Assembly (NCBI RefSeq): GCF_020882245.1 | Contig: NC_083597.1 | Coordinates: 49,950,152 to 50,014,151 of the forward strand | Source of the DNA: Rhopalosiphum padi | Lineage: Eukaryota > Arthropoda > Insecta > Hemiptera > Aphididae | Length of the DNA stretch: 64,000 bases | Direction of reading: 5' to 3' | Part shown: positions 24,191 through 37,058 of the stretch, in pieces | How the letters are laid out: the number at the start of each line of letters is the position of its first letter | How positions within the stretch are numbered: the first letter of the stretch is position 1 | Program-made: the position numbers and the translations under genes | Notes under the pieces: generated by a model | Databases searched by the model: none | What the model was told of the DNA's origin: nothing | What the model saw: the letters and a program-made list of their open reading frames with translations, nothing else

Positions 24191-27169
24191 GACTCTAGAC
24201 TGGTTAAATTATTGACTTGTATATACAGAGTTTATTAGATATAGGAGAGTTTGGATTTTAAGAGTGATCTTAGGAATACACTAATTTTAAGCTGTTGATA
24301 AGTATTTATCATTTTGTATTTGGTTTTTTCTATAAATGTTGTTCAAAAAGTTTAAAAATATAATACACAAAGTTCCTTATAATTTTTACTTATATTTTAA
24401 AATATTGGAAGTAGGTACCTACGTATTCGCATATTTTTAATAAGCATTTGAAGTTAACATTCTTACAAAATTCTTCGCAGTTACAAAAATTTTCAAATTA
24501 ATTTATAATTTAAAATGTATAACATTTTTAATTCTAATAACTTTAGAGGTTTTAGTTCAAAATGTAATAAATTGGATATTTAAATGAAAAATAACAATTA
24601 TAGTAATTTTCTCATGATTAAAAATTGTTTTTTTGGGACCAACATTTTTCGCCATTATATACATATAACATTATTTACTTTATACATCTATATGGAGCAT
24701 TTATAAAATGTAAATTTCAAATATTTAGATTTATTTAAACATTTTAAACCACTATTCACACAATTGTACGGAACCTACATCAGTATCTATTATTAATTAT
24801 GTATATATGTATAGTTATAGTATACCTATATAAACTTATAAGTGAATAATAACTAAGTAATATCATTTGACATAGTATTATGATTTGTAATTAATATCAT
24901 ATAATACATATGATTTGTTTTTGGCCAAAAATTAGTTCAACTTATATGTAATATAGTATAATAGACATATAAATATTTAATATAAGTTGACAAACTATAT
25001 CTTCACTCACTGTTCAGAATCGTTTTTCGTAATACAATGATTTATCATAGGATTCAAATTTAACACATCCATTGCAGTCACCTACTCAATGACTAGGAAT
25101 ACTCAACACTTAAACTATACAATATATAGTCACTTCTCCGGTATTAAATTTGACCGATATATCAAGTAAGTATTGAATAATCAATATCTGTTTTGAATTA
25201 CGTGTTTGAGATGACGGTTAAAATAAATAGAATAAGTAATTTTCTACAAATGATATACAGAGCCGCAGAGGCTTTTTATATCTAAGTAATAATTATCGAA
25301 TTGTACTAATATATACATTATAGTTCAGCGGATCTTTGGATTTTGAATTGTCTGCCTGGCATTAATAATGATAACCCTTGATTTGTCAGAATTAAATTTT
25401 TTATGATTCGTTAAATTTATCAAATCTGTGTGGCGTGTGCGAACACATTATAACACATTATAGTCATTTATAGCAGTAAAAAGTAAAGATAAAATGTAAG
25501 AAATAAGACTGATCTAATTAGTTGGGTGTGTCATAAGACGAATGCTTTTAAATTCGATAGCAATGATAAAAATATAATTAAAATTATAAATACATAAAAT
25601 TAAAAGATTATAATAATTTTGAAAAAAACCATAGCTAATAATCATGTAATGTCTAATAGCCATATAGCCATATAGGTATTAATATATTCCATAAATAATA
25701 TGGTATTTATGTTTTTGCTTACCAATATGAATATGAATATACATATTATATTATTTTATATATATCATAGTGGTTATGATACGCTTAAACGGAAAACAAT
25801 TTAAAATCTATAGCTCATCTCTTCTTTTGGAATTCAAATTCAAATTGAAATACACAGTTTTATACATTATTAATTATATTTATAGGTACTATAAATAGTT
25901 ATTAATAATTAGTTATTATGTATATAAGTTACAATTATTGAAAATACGTTAGACGTAAATTTATTGTAGGTATTTATAAGTGCTAGAACTATATGGTTAG
26001 GTTAAGTATGGTTATCTTAATTTTAAAACATGAAATTTCAAATCACTGTTTAATATACTTAGAAGGTATAAGTTATTGTATTTAAGTTAAAATAGATGGT
26101 AGATAGTAAAATAACTTCATGAATCTGCACTCATCAGTCATTGGTATTTTATTACAAATATATACCATGGTGAATATTTTTGTATTTAAAATTAATTAAT
26201 TTATATACTTATATAGTATATATTTTATAAGTGCAATACCCTTATTTACATTTGTATATGATTATAATATGCATTTACTTATTCATATGCAATATATGTC
26301 TGATATGTTAATTATGCCGTAGGAAAATATCGTTACACGTTTTACTTAAGCGTATAAATGTGCGTGTTAAGCGTGCATGTTTCTTTATTTGAGTATTTTT
26401 TTTAATATTAAATAGGTACTTTATAATTAATAATTGTTTAATGTTAAGCTGTATGTACATATAACGTATATGTGACCCTATACGTTTATACCATTATCCT
26501 ACGACCTTTTATCTAAAATTTGTTAAAAGTACCTTACACTTGGGAAATGGAGTCTTCTTCATATCACCCATGGGTCATGACCCAATATAGTTTTAAACTT
26601 TACATTTGCCATATCCATATGACGTATATTAAAAAATATATTTACGTCAAATTTAAATATTTATTACCTAAAAATTAAGATAAATTTCCGTCTATAGGTG
26701 TCGATTATTCCATCATATCCATCCACCATGGAAAATTGAATCTAGTTTGCACTGTGAGGAAGGGGTCAAATATATAAATAAAACCCAGTACTTTTCAAAA
26801 TAATCATGAAAAGTAAAAAGTGAGAGGTAGGTATAGCTGCTCTGCTATATAGATATTTAGAGTGTAGTTTTAATTGAGTAAGTCACGCAGTAATGGATGT
26901 AGCGACAGCGTGAATATTTTTTCTATGACACTACTATTTCCTATGATAAATTTGAATAGATAGCTATTTTTCAAAATTACGAACCTATACATTTTAATAC
27001 AAGGTTCTTCATGAGTTTTCTAACATTATATAAAAAATTATGTATATTATTAATATTTTTCTATACACATTACACAATGATATTTTAGATGAATTATTTA
27101 TACTAATTGTAAGTTATTTATACTTCGAATATATAAATGTATTTACGCTGTTTCTCCTACTGTTTTGAT
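24191..27169. other. Intergenic, no gene recognised
   Basis: AT-rich. Contains an inverted copy of the 'gattctgaac' repeat (25005-25026), a 14-bp palindrome 'tgggtcatgaccca' near 26571, and a fragment similar to the repeat at 16.2-17.5 kb (about 26930-27030). Confidence 0.5.
25002..25030 (-). repeat. Inverted copy of the 'gattctgaac' interspersed repeat
   Basis: The reverse complement reads 'cgattctgaacagtgagtga', matching the block at 36305-36322 and, more loosely, 16193-16212. Three copies in one window suggest a high-copy family. Confidence 0.5.
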
Positions 27170-27690
27170 GCTTAGGTCTTTGTGAAGGGTCGGGTCAGAG
27201 ACAAAATGTGGAGCATTAGTAATTTTTCGGAGTGTAATGTTTTGAAATACTTGTATTTTATTTTTATTTTACTTTTTCCTCGTCGATCCCCATAGTTGGA
27301 TCAGGATCTCGTATGTACATATGGCCTTCAGATGAGATTTGTATATTAGTAATTTAGTTTTTAAAGTTGAGAATATATCATTTATTTTTAAAAAGTAAAA
27401 TTTTTAAGAATCGAGAACGGACATTGAGTATTAGTCTTTTTTTAATGATTTTGCCATGTTAGTTTTTTGTCAAGGTTTAGACCTAATAAGTATTTCACAC
27501 TGTAGTCATGTAGATTATTTACTGTAATGTTTGGACAAAGTCTATGTTTTAAGAATAATGTGGTATGAATCGATTTGTTATTGTTTAATTTAAATCTCCA
27601 TTTGGCGTACTATTCAAAAAGTAGGTTTAGATGGGATTATAGATTTTCCGAGGCAATTACTGGATTTCTTGTTATTTAAAATTAAAAAGT
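27170..27690 (-). pseudogene. Jockey-like non-LTR retrotransposon relic (RT 3' half)
   Basis: In order on the - strand: WRFKLNNNKSIHTT (27600-27559), YLLGLNLDKKLTWQNH (to about 27445), LLIYKSHLKAICTYEI with LWGS (about 27355-27290), and ITNAPHFVSDPTLHKDL (27224-27174). These are successive Jockey-clade RT/thumb and post-RT motifs. Stops and frameshifts interrupt them. It overlaps the same protein region as the relic at 24 kb, so these are two independent insertions in the same orientation. Confidence 0.8.
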
Positions 27691-28352
27691 TATTATTGTT
27701 CAAATTCAATTATACTTATACAAATTTAATTAAGATATTATTATATAAGAATATAAAATAGTTAGTGTAATCACTAAATAATTAGTGATAGGAATGTATT
27801 ATTTTATAAAAGATAACGGCCATTAAAGGACACATTTTTTAAAATTATAAAGTTTTACTATATATAAGTCCAATTTATTGTATTCAGGTACTATTTAAGT
27901 AGGCGTGCCAAAATCTCTGTGGATTATGATCATCATTCATCATAGTATACTTTATACAAATAGAAAACAGTAAAAATATAGTAAGTATTAATTCCATAAG
28001 TGTACTTTATTAGTAACTATATTATTATAACATCAATTAGAATAAAAGATTTTTAATATTGTAAAAATAAGCGTAAAAATTACGTAATTTCATATTTTAT
28101 GACCATTTATTTTGATAGGTATTATAGGGAAATAAGAAAACAAAAATTGTAGGTTACATAGCAATATTAGAATATGATAAATACTGCAATATATGATTGC
28201 GTATTAATAAAAGATAAAAATCGATAATAGCCAATCTAATTTAAAAATCTCCGATGGACTCCTCCCTGCAGTATTTCAAAGTTCAAATAGTTTAATAGAA
28301 AATATTATGAATATATTTTACCTACAATACTATTATATATTACATCTATGAC

Positions 28353-28517
28353 CAGGGGTGTATTTAAGGGAGGGACTCGTGCCTCCCCCCATTCACCGTA
28401 TTTTATTCTTATTTTTTAAGATATTTTACAACTCTACGCTCCATGTATACGCAAATTTGAACTTTTTGTTCGTGCCTCTCCCCCCCCCCCCATAATACAT
28501 TTCTAAATACGCCCTTA
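28353..28517. mobile_element. hAT-like miniature element, 165 bp, 8-bp target duplication
   Basis: Left end 'caggggtgtatttaag', right end reverse complement 'taagggcgtatttaga'. Flanking 8-mers are tctatgac (28345-28352) and tctataac (28518-28525), 7/8 identical. C-rich tracts ('cctcccccc', a run of 12 C) lie inside. No coding capacity. Confidence 0.85.
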
Positions 28518-28854
28518 TCTATAACTATATATTATATAGGTATGATACGTTTTATGTAACCTTTGCTGTAAATAATATAAATATTTTTTTTTTAATATAT
28601 CCATATAATAAAGTATTGAATGAGGACATAGTGGACATACTATTAACTTTTTGTTTAATATTTCGGATTCTATGCATGTATGATGAAGCAGTTTAGTGTA
28701 AATTATTACTCATTATTGTGGGTGTTAGTCTCGCCTCCTTTAAAAGTGTGAAATGGATTTACAGTAATGCGATAATAGTGTACGAATTATCTTTTAGTAG
28801 GTAATATTTATATATTCAAAAATTGTATGTTCGTTTGAATCATTTGATGAGTAC

Positions 28855-29125
28855 AGTGTATACATTCAGATCTGCCGTTCCGCGACTGCATAGTTCCATA
28901 CAATATGTACAACAATATACATATTACATACAACATACCATTATAATTTATTTATAATGGAATATCGACGGAAATGATTGTATGTCGCGTGTGTTGTGTT
29001 TTAAACGAAAATCGAAATTCCGTTCAAATCTCCGGAAGACAGACAGAGAAAGTAGATAAAAACGAAAAAACGAATTGATGTGCATGCGGCGTACGTGTTC
29101 ACTATCACTGGTGCCACGTGCTTGC
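28855..29125. promoter_or_regulatory. Isolated CpG-rich patch, possible transcription start
   Basis: CpGs cluster here ('ctgccgttccgcgactg', 'atcgacgga', 'catgcggcgtacgtg') against CpG-poor flanks, and a CACGTG E-box occurs at about 29114. In genomes with gene-body methylation such patches often mark promoters, but no gene could be attached to it. Confidence 0.25.
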
Positions 29126-29956
29126 TGCTGTGTCGAAATATTACTATATTGGAGTGAGATTGGAAAAGGAAAATTTTCACCTATCCTCTCTCTGCCATCG
29201 CCATCTAGATTTATCCCTCACAAGTCTATGATTAAAATACTGCTCGAAAACTTCAAGTCCACAGCCTCCATAAAATTACACATAACGTATGAGTTTGATC
29301 CAATAAGTCAATGAATATCCCATAAGTTTATAGTATTATATAATCACCGTTGCGTACAACAACGGGGCCATTTTTCGACCAAAATCACACCCTTTCCTTT
29401 TTGACTGATTTACTTTTCAACCAAACTAAAAAGTGTAATATTTACTTTATTTTATACCTATAAAAAGTATTAATAGTATTTTTATTATTACAGAATACAG
29501 ATTATATTATAAATAAATAGTATAATTTATCATTTTAGTCAATAATATTTTGATCAATTCCTACTACAGTTACTAAATAAAAAATATGTTTTTCTCTTAT
29601 TGTCATTTATACATATTTAAAAAAATACATGGTAGTTTCTGTCACAATCAAACCCTGTAGTAATAATAATATAATATACAATTATATTCAATATTGTAAT
29701 ATATTATAGCTATGCGAGGAATTCGAATGCATGTACCACTCCCACATATCTAATAAAAATAATTTAATGGCATTTTATACCTATCTATTTAAAATAATTT
29801 CTATCTTTTTAAGATGGATTATCTAAATAATTTTTTGTGACAAGATTTTCAATTTTATTTTTATATAAATTTATTTTTTTGAACGGAGATGTTAACTTTG
29901 CCAAGCGTTTGCCTATAGCCTATTTATTCAATTTTATTTTCATGTTAATTTAATTC

Positions 29957-29960
<4 letters not shown>

Positions 29961-29990
<30 letters not shown>
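29961..29990. repeat. (AT)15 microsatellite
   Basis: Fifteen uninterrupted AT dinucleotides. Confidence 0.95.
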
Positions 29991-29993
<3 letters not shown>

Positions 29994-30491
29994 GTATTAT
30001 GTATACATAAACATATAGGCATATATTATTATGTTTAATTATTACGTGTGTTTTTCTGTAGTTATTTTGTAAACACATGATAGGTAATCGTATTTAAAAC
30101 ACACGCACGTATTTAAGAATGTAACAATTTAAACTTGCTTATATATTATTATATTTATAAAAAAATGCTATTTTAAAAATTTAAAAAAAAAAATAACTGA
30201 ATTTAAAATGCGTATCATTGGTAAAATATTGTAGTTTTCAAAATAATATGGCCATTTATTAAATTATCCGCCTATTCTTCTAATTAACTTTCAGTTAAAC
30301 AATTATTTTTTTAGTTAATTATCGTTCTACATAACAGTTACAAAATTCTAATATCATGTCTGTAGTTTTCTTTTCTTCCTCAGAACTACAAAGAAGCTAT
30401 AGAATATAAAACTTAAAAGTTTATGTATTACTAGAAATTACAGTACACGGTTTTACGGCTATATCAAAAAAATACCTATTTTATAATCTAG

Positions 30492-30640
30492 ATAATATTC
30501 TTACCTTTAAATTTGATAATAGGTAAATTTACTCTAATATTAATGCTAACGTCACAAAATGTATTCTGCTGAACGAAAATTTGTTATGATGTACGTTAGT
30601 AAGACAGAGACAACACATGCGGGTATGGCGTCCTCTTAAT
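30492..30640. repeat. Interspersed repeat copy, also in galactokinase intron 1
   Basis: Thirty bases from 30492, including 'attcttacctttaaatttg', are identical to 38165-38194, with weaker similarity beyond. This copy continues with 'aacacatgcgggtatggcg'. Non-coding, family unnamed. Confidence 0.6.
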
Positions 30641-32039
30641 ACTCCAACGATATATTATGTAAGTATACAGGTATTCTGTATACGGTAACCTGTAAACATA
30701 TAAACTATCAAATCGGCCGATATCTATAGGCATAGGTAATTAATATTTGTATACATTTTTATTATTAGATACTTATATATAATCAACTCTAATTGTGGTA
30801 GGGGATAAGAAGACGGAATTCCTCCATTATTTATTGTAGTTTGAGACCTCCCGATAATTATTTTTACTAGAATTATAGGAGGACGTTATAGAATATAGAC
30901 TATAAGTATGTTGTTTTTTACAAAACATTTTTTTAACATACATCATTTTTATATAATTTTTATTACAAAAATTATATTGAACAACACATTTAAATTAAAT
31001 TAATTAAATCATTATTTTGATAAATATAGCATAATAAATTTATTTTATATCTATATTGTATAGCAATTAAAGAATACATTAATATGCGATTGTAATTTAA
31101 ATAACAATAAAATAATATTTATTCATTTAAATTCATTAAAATTATTTAATGGAAACTTTTTATACTATTTTATTTTACTATTTATTTTAATGATTCGTAA
31201 GTTAGTCATTACTGCAGGTATGCTCATAAATTTAATTATTTAAGCAGTTATGGTTGATGCCCAAAGGATTTTGGGCCTTTTTCTTTCGTCCTTACAAGTT
31301 AGATTAAGTAAAACCATTTGAAGGGATGCTAATTTTTTTTGTGTCTAAGAGTCAACCTTAATTTATTTCTAACAAATTTATTCGTCGTACACACAGTATT
31401 CTGCAAGTCATCAACTGATCTATGCAAATGTGATGAAATATAACAATTACCATTAGTATCATTTGTAATGAATCTCGTAAATGTAACTAAGGAGATTTAA
31501 TCACCCTAAAAAATCCAACCCTTTTTATCTTCGGTCATTTTTTTTAAAATTATTAATTTATAAGTTATTTTATTATATTTTTGGAATCAATAGTAAGTTT
31601 TATTTTTTGTCTGGCCTTTCTCATACTGGAAATAAAACCGTTTTATTGCATTAAATGTATTTAATAAAAACCAGATTTGACACATTTTTGATATTTTGTT
31701 GTTATTAAATATTATATTTGATTATTATTACTGCGACGTATATATATTTTATCGTTTATTGCACATCAGGTAAAATATTTATTAATTATGAATTTATTAT
31801 AGAGACTAAAGAGAACAAACATAATATTTAAAACATTCATAGTGATGATGAGGTGAGTGAAGCGTGAAACAAATTTGCTTGCTCATTTAAAGTACCATTA
31901 GTTAGAATTTTAGCGTCCCCGTGCAATATTTTAGGTCTAGTCGTGTGCATGGACCACTGTAGCACATACCGTAGTAAAACAATAATAATTATTACCTAAT
32001 ATTACCTATATTGTTTGCGATGCGTACCATGGCAGGGTG

Positions 32040-32365
32040 CTAGGCAGCACCGTCAGTACGGTGTGTGGCAATAAGCGCGGAACACGATGCAGCTATAGCA
32101 CGTCGTATACAATATAAAATTATATTATATTATATATTTTTTACCATTATCAGCGTGTGACGAGAGTGCGCACGTTTGTGTGTGTATACGCGTAGGAGTA
32201 GGGGAACGTGCAGGCCAGTCTAATAAAACCACGCGTGTATGTGTGCGTGTGCGCTTTTTTCCGTTTTATCGTAAGGTACCTATCACAGTTTTTAGTCTGG
32301 TTTGCCCGCCCGTCCGAGCAGTACGGTCTTGGTGTTTCAATTGACCGCCGCACGCAACGAGGAAA
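32040..32365 (+). promoter_or_regulatory. CpG-rich region, candidate promoter and untranslated exon 1 of galactokinase
   Basis: The most CpG-rich stretch of the window (for example 'gcccgcccgtccgagcag', 'ccgccgcacgcaacgagg'). It contains an initiator-like tcagta (about 32052) and ends in a good donor, aaa|gtacgtaa, at 32365/32366. The acceptor at 37050-37051 (tttag) lies 7 nt before the galactokinase ATG, so a 4.7-kb 5' UTR intron is plausible. No other + strand gene lies between. Confidence 0.4.
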
Positions 32366-32689
32366 GTACGTAAATATTTTTTATTTTCCTTATGTCTTCA
32401 TATTTTCTTCCACTCCACCGCGCCTTACACAATGAAAACGACACAATACGTTTAACTATTCAATACATTATTCGCATAAAAATATAATATATTATTAAAA
32501 TCGCGGTTCCCTACGTAATTGTTTGTTTATAAATGTATAATAATATATCTTTACATAGTAATACGGATAAGTATAGTGTCCGTTGTCTAAAGTTATTCGA
32601 AATCAGCACCAGCCGTACATGACAAGTGATGTAAGTATAGGCTATAGTAGGTGCGATATTAAAATTACTATTTACTATGGTATAAGTAC

Positions 32690-32860
32690 CACACAGTATA
32701 ATAATATTATGATGTGCGACGATGAAGACGGCGCACGCCGCTGATCTCAATGCGTTTACATTCGTCCGCGGTTATTAATCGTTATCATTATTCAAACAGT
32801 TCGTGTTATAATATTATGCGAACGCCCGCCGTGGCTGTCGCGTTCGCGATTTAAAAATAT
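32690..32860. promoter_or_regulatory. Second CpG-rich patch
   Basis: Dense CpG ('gacggcgcacgccgctg', 'cgtccgcgg', 'aacgcccgccg', 'gtcgcgttcgcg') within 170 bp. It may be part of the same promoter domain as 32040-32365 or a separate, possibly divergent, start. No attached coding exon was recognised. Confidence 0.3.
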
Positions 32861-35800
32861 TTTGTCATTTGGTAATGTGCGCGTTTTAGAATTAAAAAAC
32901 GAAAATAATGCTTCTAGTTTTTGTTTTATGAGTATGTAGCAATAACGTACTTGACTGCACACTCTCTGTTATTTTACCGTCAATTTTGAATAGGTAATTC
33001 AAATGGAAATTTGTGTCCCACATCACGTACCTACACAACCTGTACTGCTTAGGTACATTATAATATATAACGTATTAACGTGCATTACGCCTAACTGCTT
33101 TTAGCGTACAAACAAAATATATGAACACACAATATGTCGTTGTTCTAAAAGGGTCTCGTTAAATCATGCTAAATTAATAATTTGACAATGCTCGATAACA
33201 GTCATTTCAAATGTTATGCTGGACCTCCCGTCAACAATAATTTGTATACCGTCTTTATGAATATGCAATTGTTCGACCTCTCGAACTAACCGAACCAATA
33301 CATTATTATATCTTTAAATCGATATATAATAATATGTTACGTGTCTAATTGATATAGCCGTATCTATCGGGCAGCTCGCCGTATTTGCTTTTTAAAAGAT
33401 AAATGATTAATGTTCCTCGCGTATGACCAATTTATTGCACACAGAGATATTCGGCGATTAAAAATAAAAATTCGTCACACTCTTATTGTTATCGATTATT
33501 TAATCGTGTTCGACCTGTGATATTATGATTACTAACGATTTAATGATTGACAACAGTAGTTGTTAATGAGTAGTCATAATGTTTACGACGATTTTAATAA
33601 TGTTAACGATTTGATAATTGTTATGAACGCGCGAAGTTATTAGTCGAAATTTCAAATGATGGTATCGTGTTCATTAGTGATATAGGAATTTCTTATGTGG
33701 AATACATTTTAGTAAATAGTCCATTTATTTGTTATATTGAATAATGACTATATTGTTATTACGTTTTTAATTTAAAGTCATTAAATTGACTATATAGCAA
33801 TAGTAACAACATAATGATGTAACAGACGAAAACATGTGGGTATTATAATTATGACGATGATGTTTTCTCCATTTAAATGTAGTTTTAAAACCACAATAAA
33901 AAACTACGTAGGTTAGATACTAATAAGTAGGTATCTATACTTAATCGTTTACCAGTTTAATCACACAAATGCCATACTTAGTTTCTAAAATTAAAAGCGT
34001 TACATAATATTATATTATATTTTATAGTATAGGTAATAATATGTTTAATATTATGTATAGTGATTGATAAACATAATATTGTATTATTTATTAATTTATT
34101 TTGTTACATGTAATTTGCAGATGATAGCTATAAATCATAATTGATAATTTCTATATAAGTATCACTTCGCGTTTTACTAAAGTCAATAATACGAAATTCC
34201 CAATGACTGTTAGAACTTATCGTTAAAAAAACCAGCACGCGTGTAAGTACAGTACTTGTATTCATACGAGATAACCCTATTATGTGACAAACTTATCACT
34301 AGGATTATAACTACTAAACTTTTAGCATATAATATAATAAACGTTTGAGATAAGTATAAAATAGATATTGTTTAAAATCAAATAATTATTAAAAACTTAA
34401 CGATTAAGATTATAGTAAAATATATTTAATTTCATAATTTTAAGTGTCTATATCCCTATTACATATATAAGTACCTATAATAATTTAATAGAAATCAATT
34501 TCACATAATAATATGCATGTATCATTGTCCATAGCTCCAAAGCCCAAGGTATAGATTAATGAACATTGAACATGCTAAATTTTAAAGGCTAGTCGAACTA
34601 TATTTTTAACCGAAGAATATTTATTATAAAAAAACTGCTAACTTGAAAATCAGTTTTTTCGAATAATTAAAATGGTATAACTATGTTTTGCGTAGGGTAC
34701 AAAATCTGGAATTAGATTTTAGTAAATCGTTCGACTAAGTTAAAAAATTATTTTCTAAATTATCTACCTTCGTCGAAGTTCAGATTATGATAGGTTTTAG
34801 AGTTATATGGCTTATAAAAATATATATAGGTTGAAAAATAAAAATATATCACAGTTTAGCAGTTACTAAAAACTCGTCTATTCACTTTCTCACTCTCTTA
34901 CACGTTTTGTTTTTATCAAAGAATACTCATTATTTCAAAAACTATGTTTTGAAAAAAATTATTTTTTACAAAATAACATTTAAAAAAAAATAAATATTTT
35001 TAATCTTAATTTGTTTACCTTTGTTCAACATAACATGAATTTTTAATTCCTTATTTCAAAGCAACATATTTTTCAGAGTACTTTGATGGATGTATAAAAA
35101 TTGAATTTTAGATGAATATTTTATGAGGCAAGTATTTAACCATAAAAATATAATTTAAAAAAAGTTATTTTGTAGTAATGACTTAAGCGTTAAATGAGAG
35201 CAAGTAGTACAATTAAAAATACAAACAATTGTTAAAGATTAAGACTATCTTATCGTTTGTATATAAATAAATCAATAACAATGATTTATAATAATTTCGT
35301 GCGTGCTACGTAATAAACATAAAAACATAATATTTATATATATATATATATACTGAAAATTGAAACATTTATTATTTAAAAAATGTTTTTTTTACATATT
35401 AAGAAGACTACCATTTATAGATATAATTTTGTATGTATAGAATTACTACATATTTATCGCATATTTGTTCATAACTGAAAACATCAAATTTGTAACACCA
35501 ACAAATAGCAACAATCAATGGCATACCAGACATTTTGGGTACCTACATCCAAGTTGAGAGTTCCGGTAATTTCATAATGAAATTAAAAAAAACACTCTAC
35601 AATTACTTTTTTTTAATCAAATAGAGATTCAAAAATTTGGTTTTAAATATAATTGTAATTACTAATTATAGTACAACAATGATATTATTATTATTTCTTG
35701 ACTTGTAGCATTAGACTCTTTCTTAAATTAATCAATATTTAATAATTTAATGTTTGAGTTTAAGAGGGCCTCCATAGTGCACCTTCAATAGGCCATAGAG

Positions 35801-37058
35801 ACATCAAGTTTCATAGATCATGCTGCGCTACTGCTTGCAATACTAATTTGCTCGGAATTTAATTTTCATAATAAATACAATTAACGGTTTGTTTTTTTTT
35901 AATTTCGTGACAAATAAAAGTAATTCCTACTTGTAAAATAATCTAACTTTATGTGTATTTTTTAATATAAAATTGACACGCTTATAATGTTTTCCGATAT
36001 TTATCATCATTAAAATATAATATACTATACTCATAGATCGAAAAAAAATTATTGTATATTACCTGGAATCAAAATTGAATTGAAATAAATAATTTACTCT
36101 CACGTTCATTAAAACAATGTCTTTGAACGAAAACGTAATAAAAAAACAGTACGAAATATATCCATACCTAATTAATTTTTCTTAAAACATTATTGTATTG
36201 TATATATTAACTTACTATAAAGTACAAACTATAAATATATAATTCAATACACTTATACGTGTTAACTCTAAATATTAGGTTATATATTTACTCTTATATT
36301 TTTAGATTCTGAACGGAGTGATTTTTTATAACGTTTTTACGCGGTCCGCTAGAGGTACTACATTAAACTAATTTCTTAAGAGGAAATGATACTAATTATT
36401 TGTCATTTTTGTCTATTATAAAAAATATTTTATGTAGTACCGCTAATCAATATGCTTATATTTTATAAGAAATAAATAAATTGACCAATTCCTAAGTTCA
36501 AAGAATAATCTTATAATTGTATAGGTTTTTGTATAGAATTTTCAATATACCTTTAAATTTAAAAATTTTTGTAAGTACTTATCACATTTTAAAATAAACA
36601 TATACAATATACATAGAAGATGTATAAATGCTAACAATTTTCTAGTATTCTACTTAAAATGAAAAATTAGTGTATCATATTGACATATGACACACATCTT
36701 CACACATACCTTTAGAATACTATTAACTCTAATTTAAAAACATAATATATTAAATGAAACTTTTTTTAAAAACCTTTCTTGAAACTTATTTACATCACTT
36801 TAATAACTTATAATGTGATTGGCCTAAATTATTTTTTGATGTTATATAAATGTAATACAATTACTTACATTACTATTAAGCAATAACTAGGAATTATTTA
36901 AAACATAATGTGTACAATGTGTATAACTATTACCTACTTCCTAATACCTAATACTCTGTTTTTCACTGAATACCTATATTTTTCTAAAGAATAAACCATC
37001 TATAATTATTATTTACATTCATATTTAATAATTTATACTTATATGATTTAGATTCAAA
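32861..37058. other. Non-coding DNA upstream of the galactokinase ATG
   Basis: AT-rich with TA runs (about 35338-35352) and the 'gattctgaacggagtga' repeat at 36301. If the exon proposed at 32365 is right, this is the 5' UTR intron. No other exon was recognised. Confidence 0.5.
36301..36360 (+). repeat. 'gattctgaacggagtga' interspersed repeat
   Basis: 'tttttagattctgaacgga' matches the block beginning the repeat at 16190 and, inverted, 25005-25026. Extent of the repeat downstream is unclear. Confidence 0.5.

Larger units (their letters stand above)
28518..32039. other. Intergenic with a CpG-rich patch and repeats
   Basis: The open frame 29075-29314 sits beside a CpG-rich patch but has no recognisable domain. 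An (AT)15 run lies at 29961-29990. A repeat shared with intron 1 of galactokinase is at 30492-30640. The rest is AT-rich without recognisable genes. Confidence 0.5.

Noticed and set aside
26560..26600. 14-bp palindrome tgggtcatgaccca as a hormone-receptor-type site
   Set aside because: The half-site resembles nuclear-receptor words, but one isolated hit in 64 kb carries no weight.
29075..29314. 79-codon frame beside a CpG patch
   Set aside because: Tempting position, but no domain and no conserved-looking motif. Not called as a gene without transcript support.
31200..31510. Stretch with somewhat protein-like minus-strand translation
   Set aside because: Stops in every frame and no motif I could tie to a transposon or gene family.
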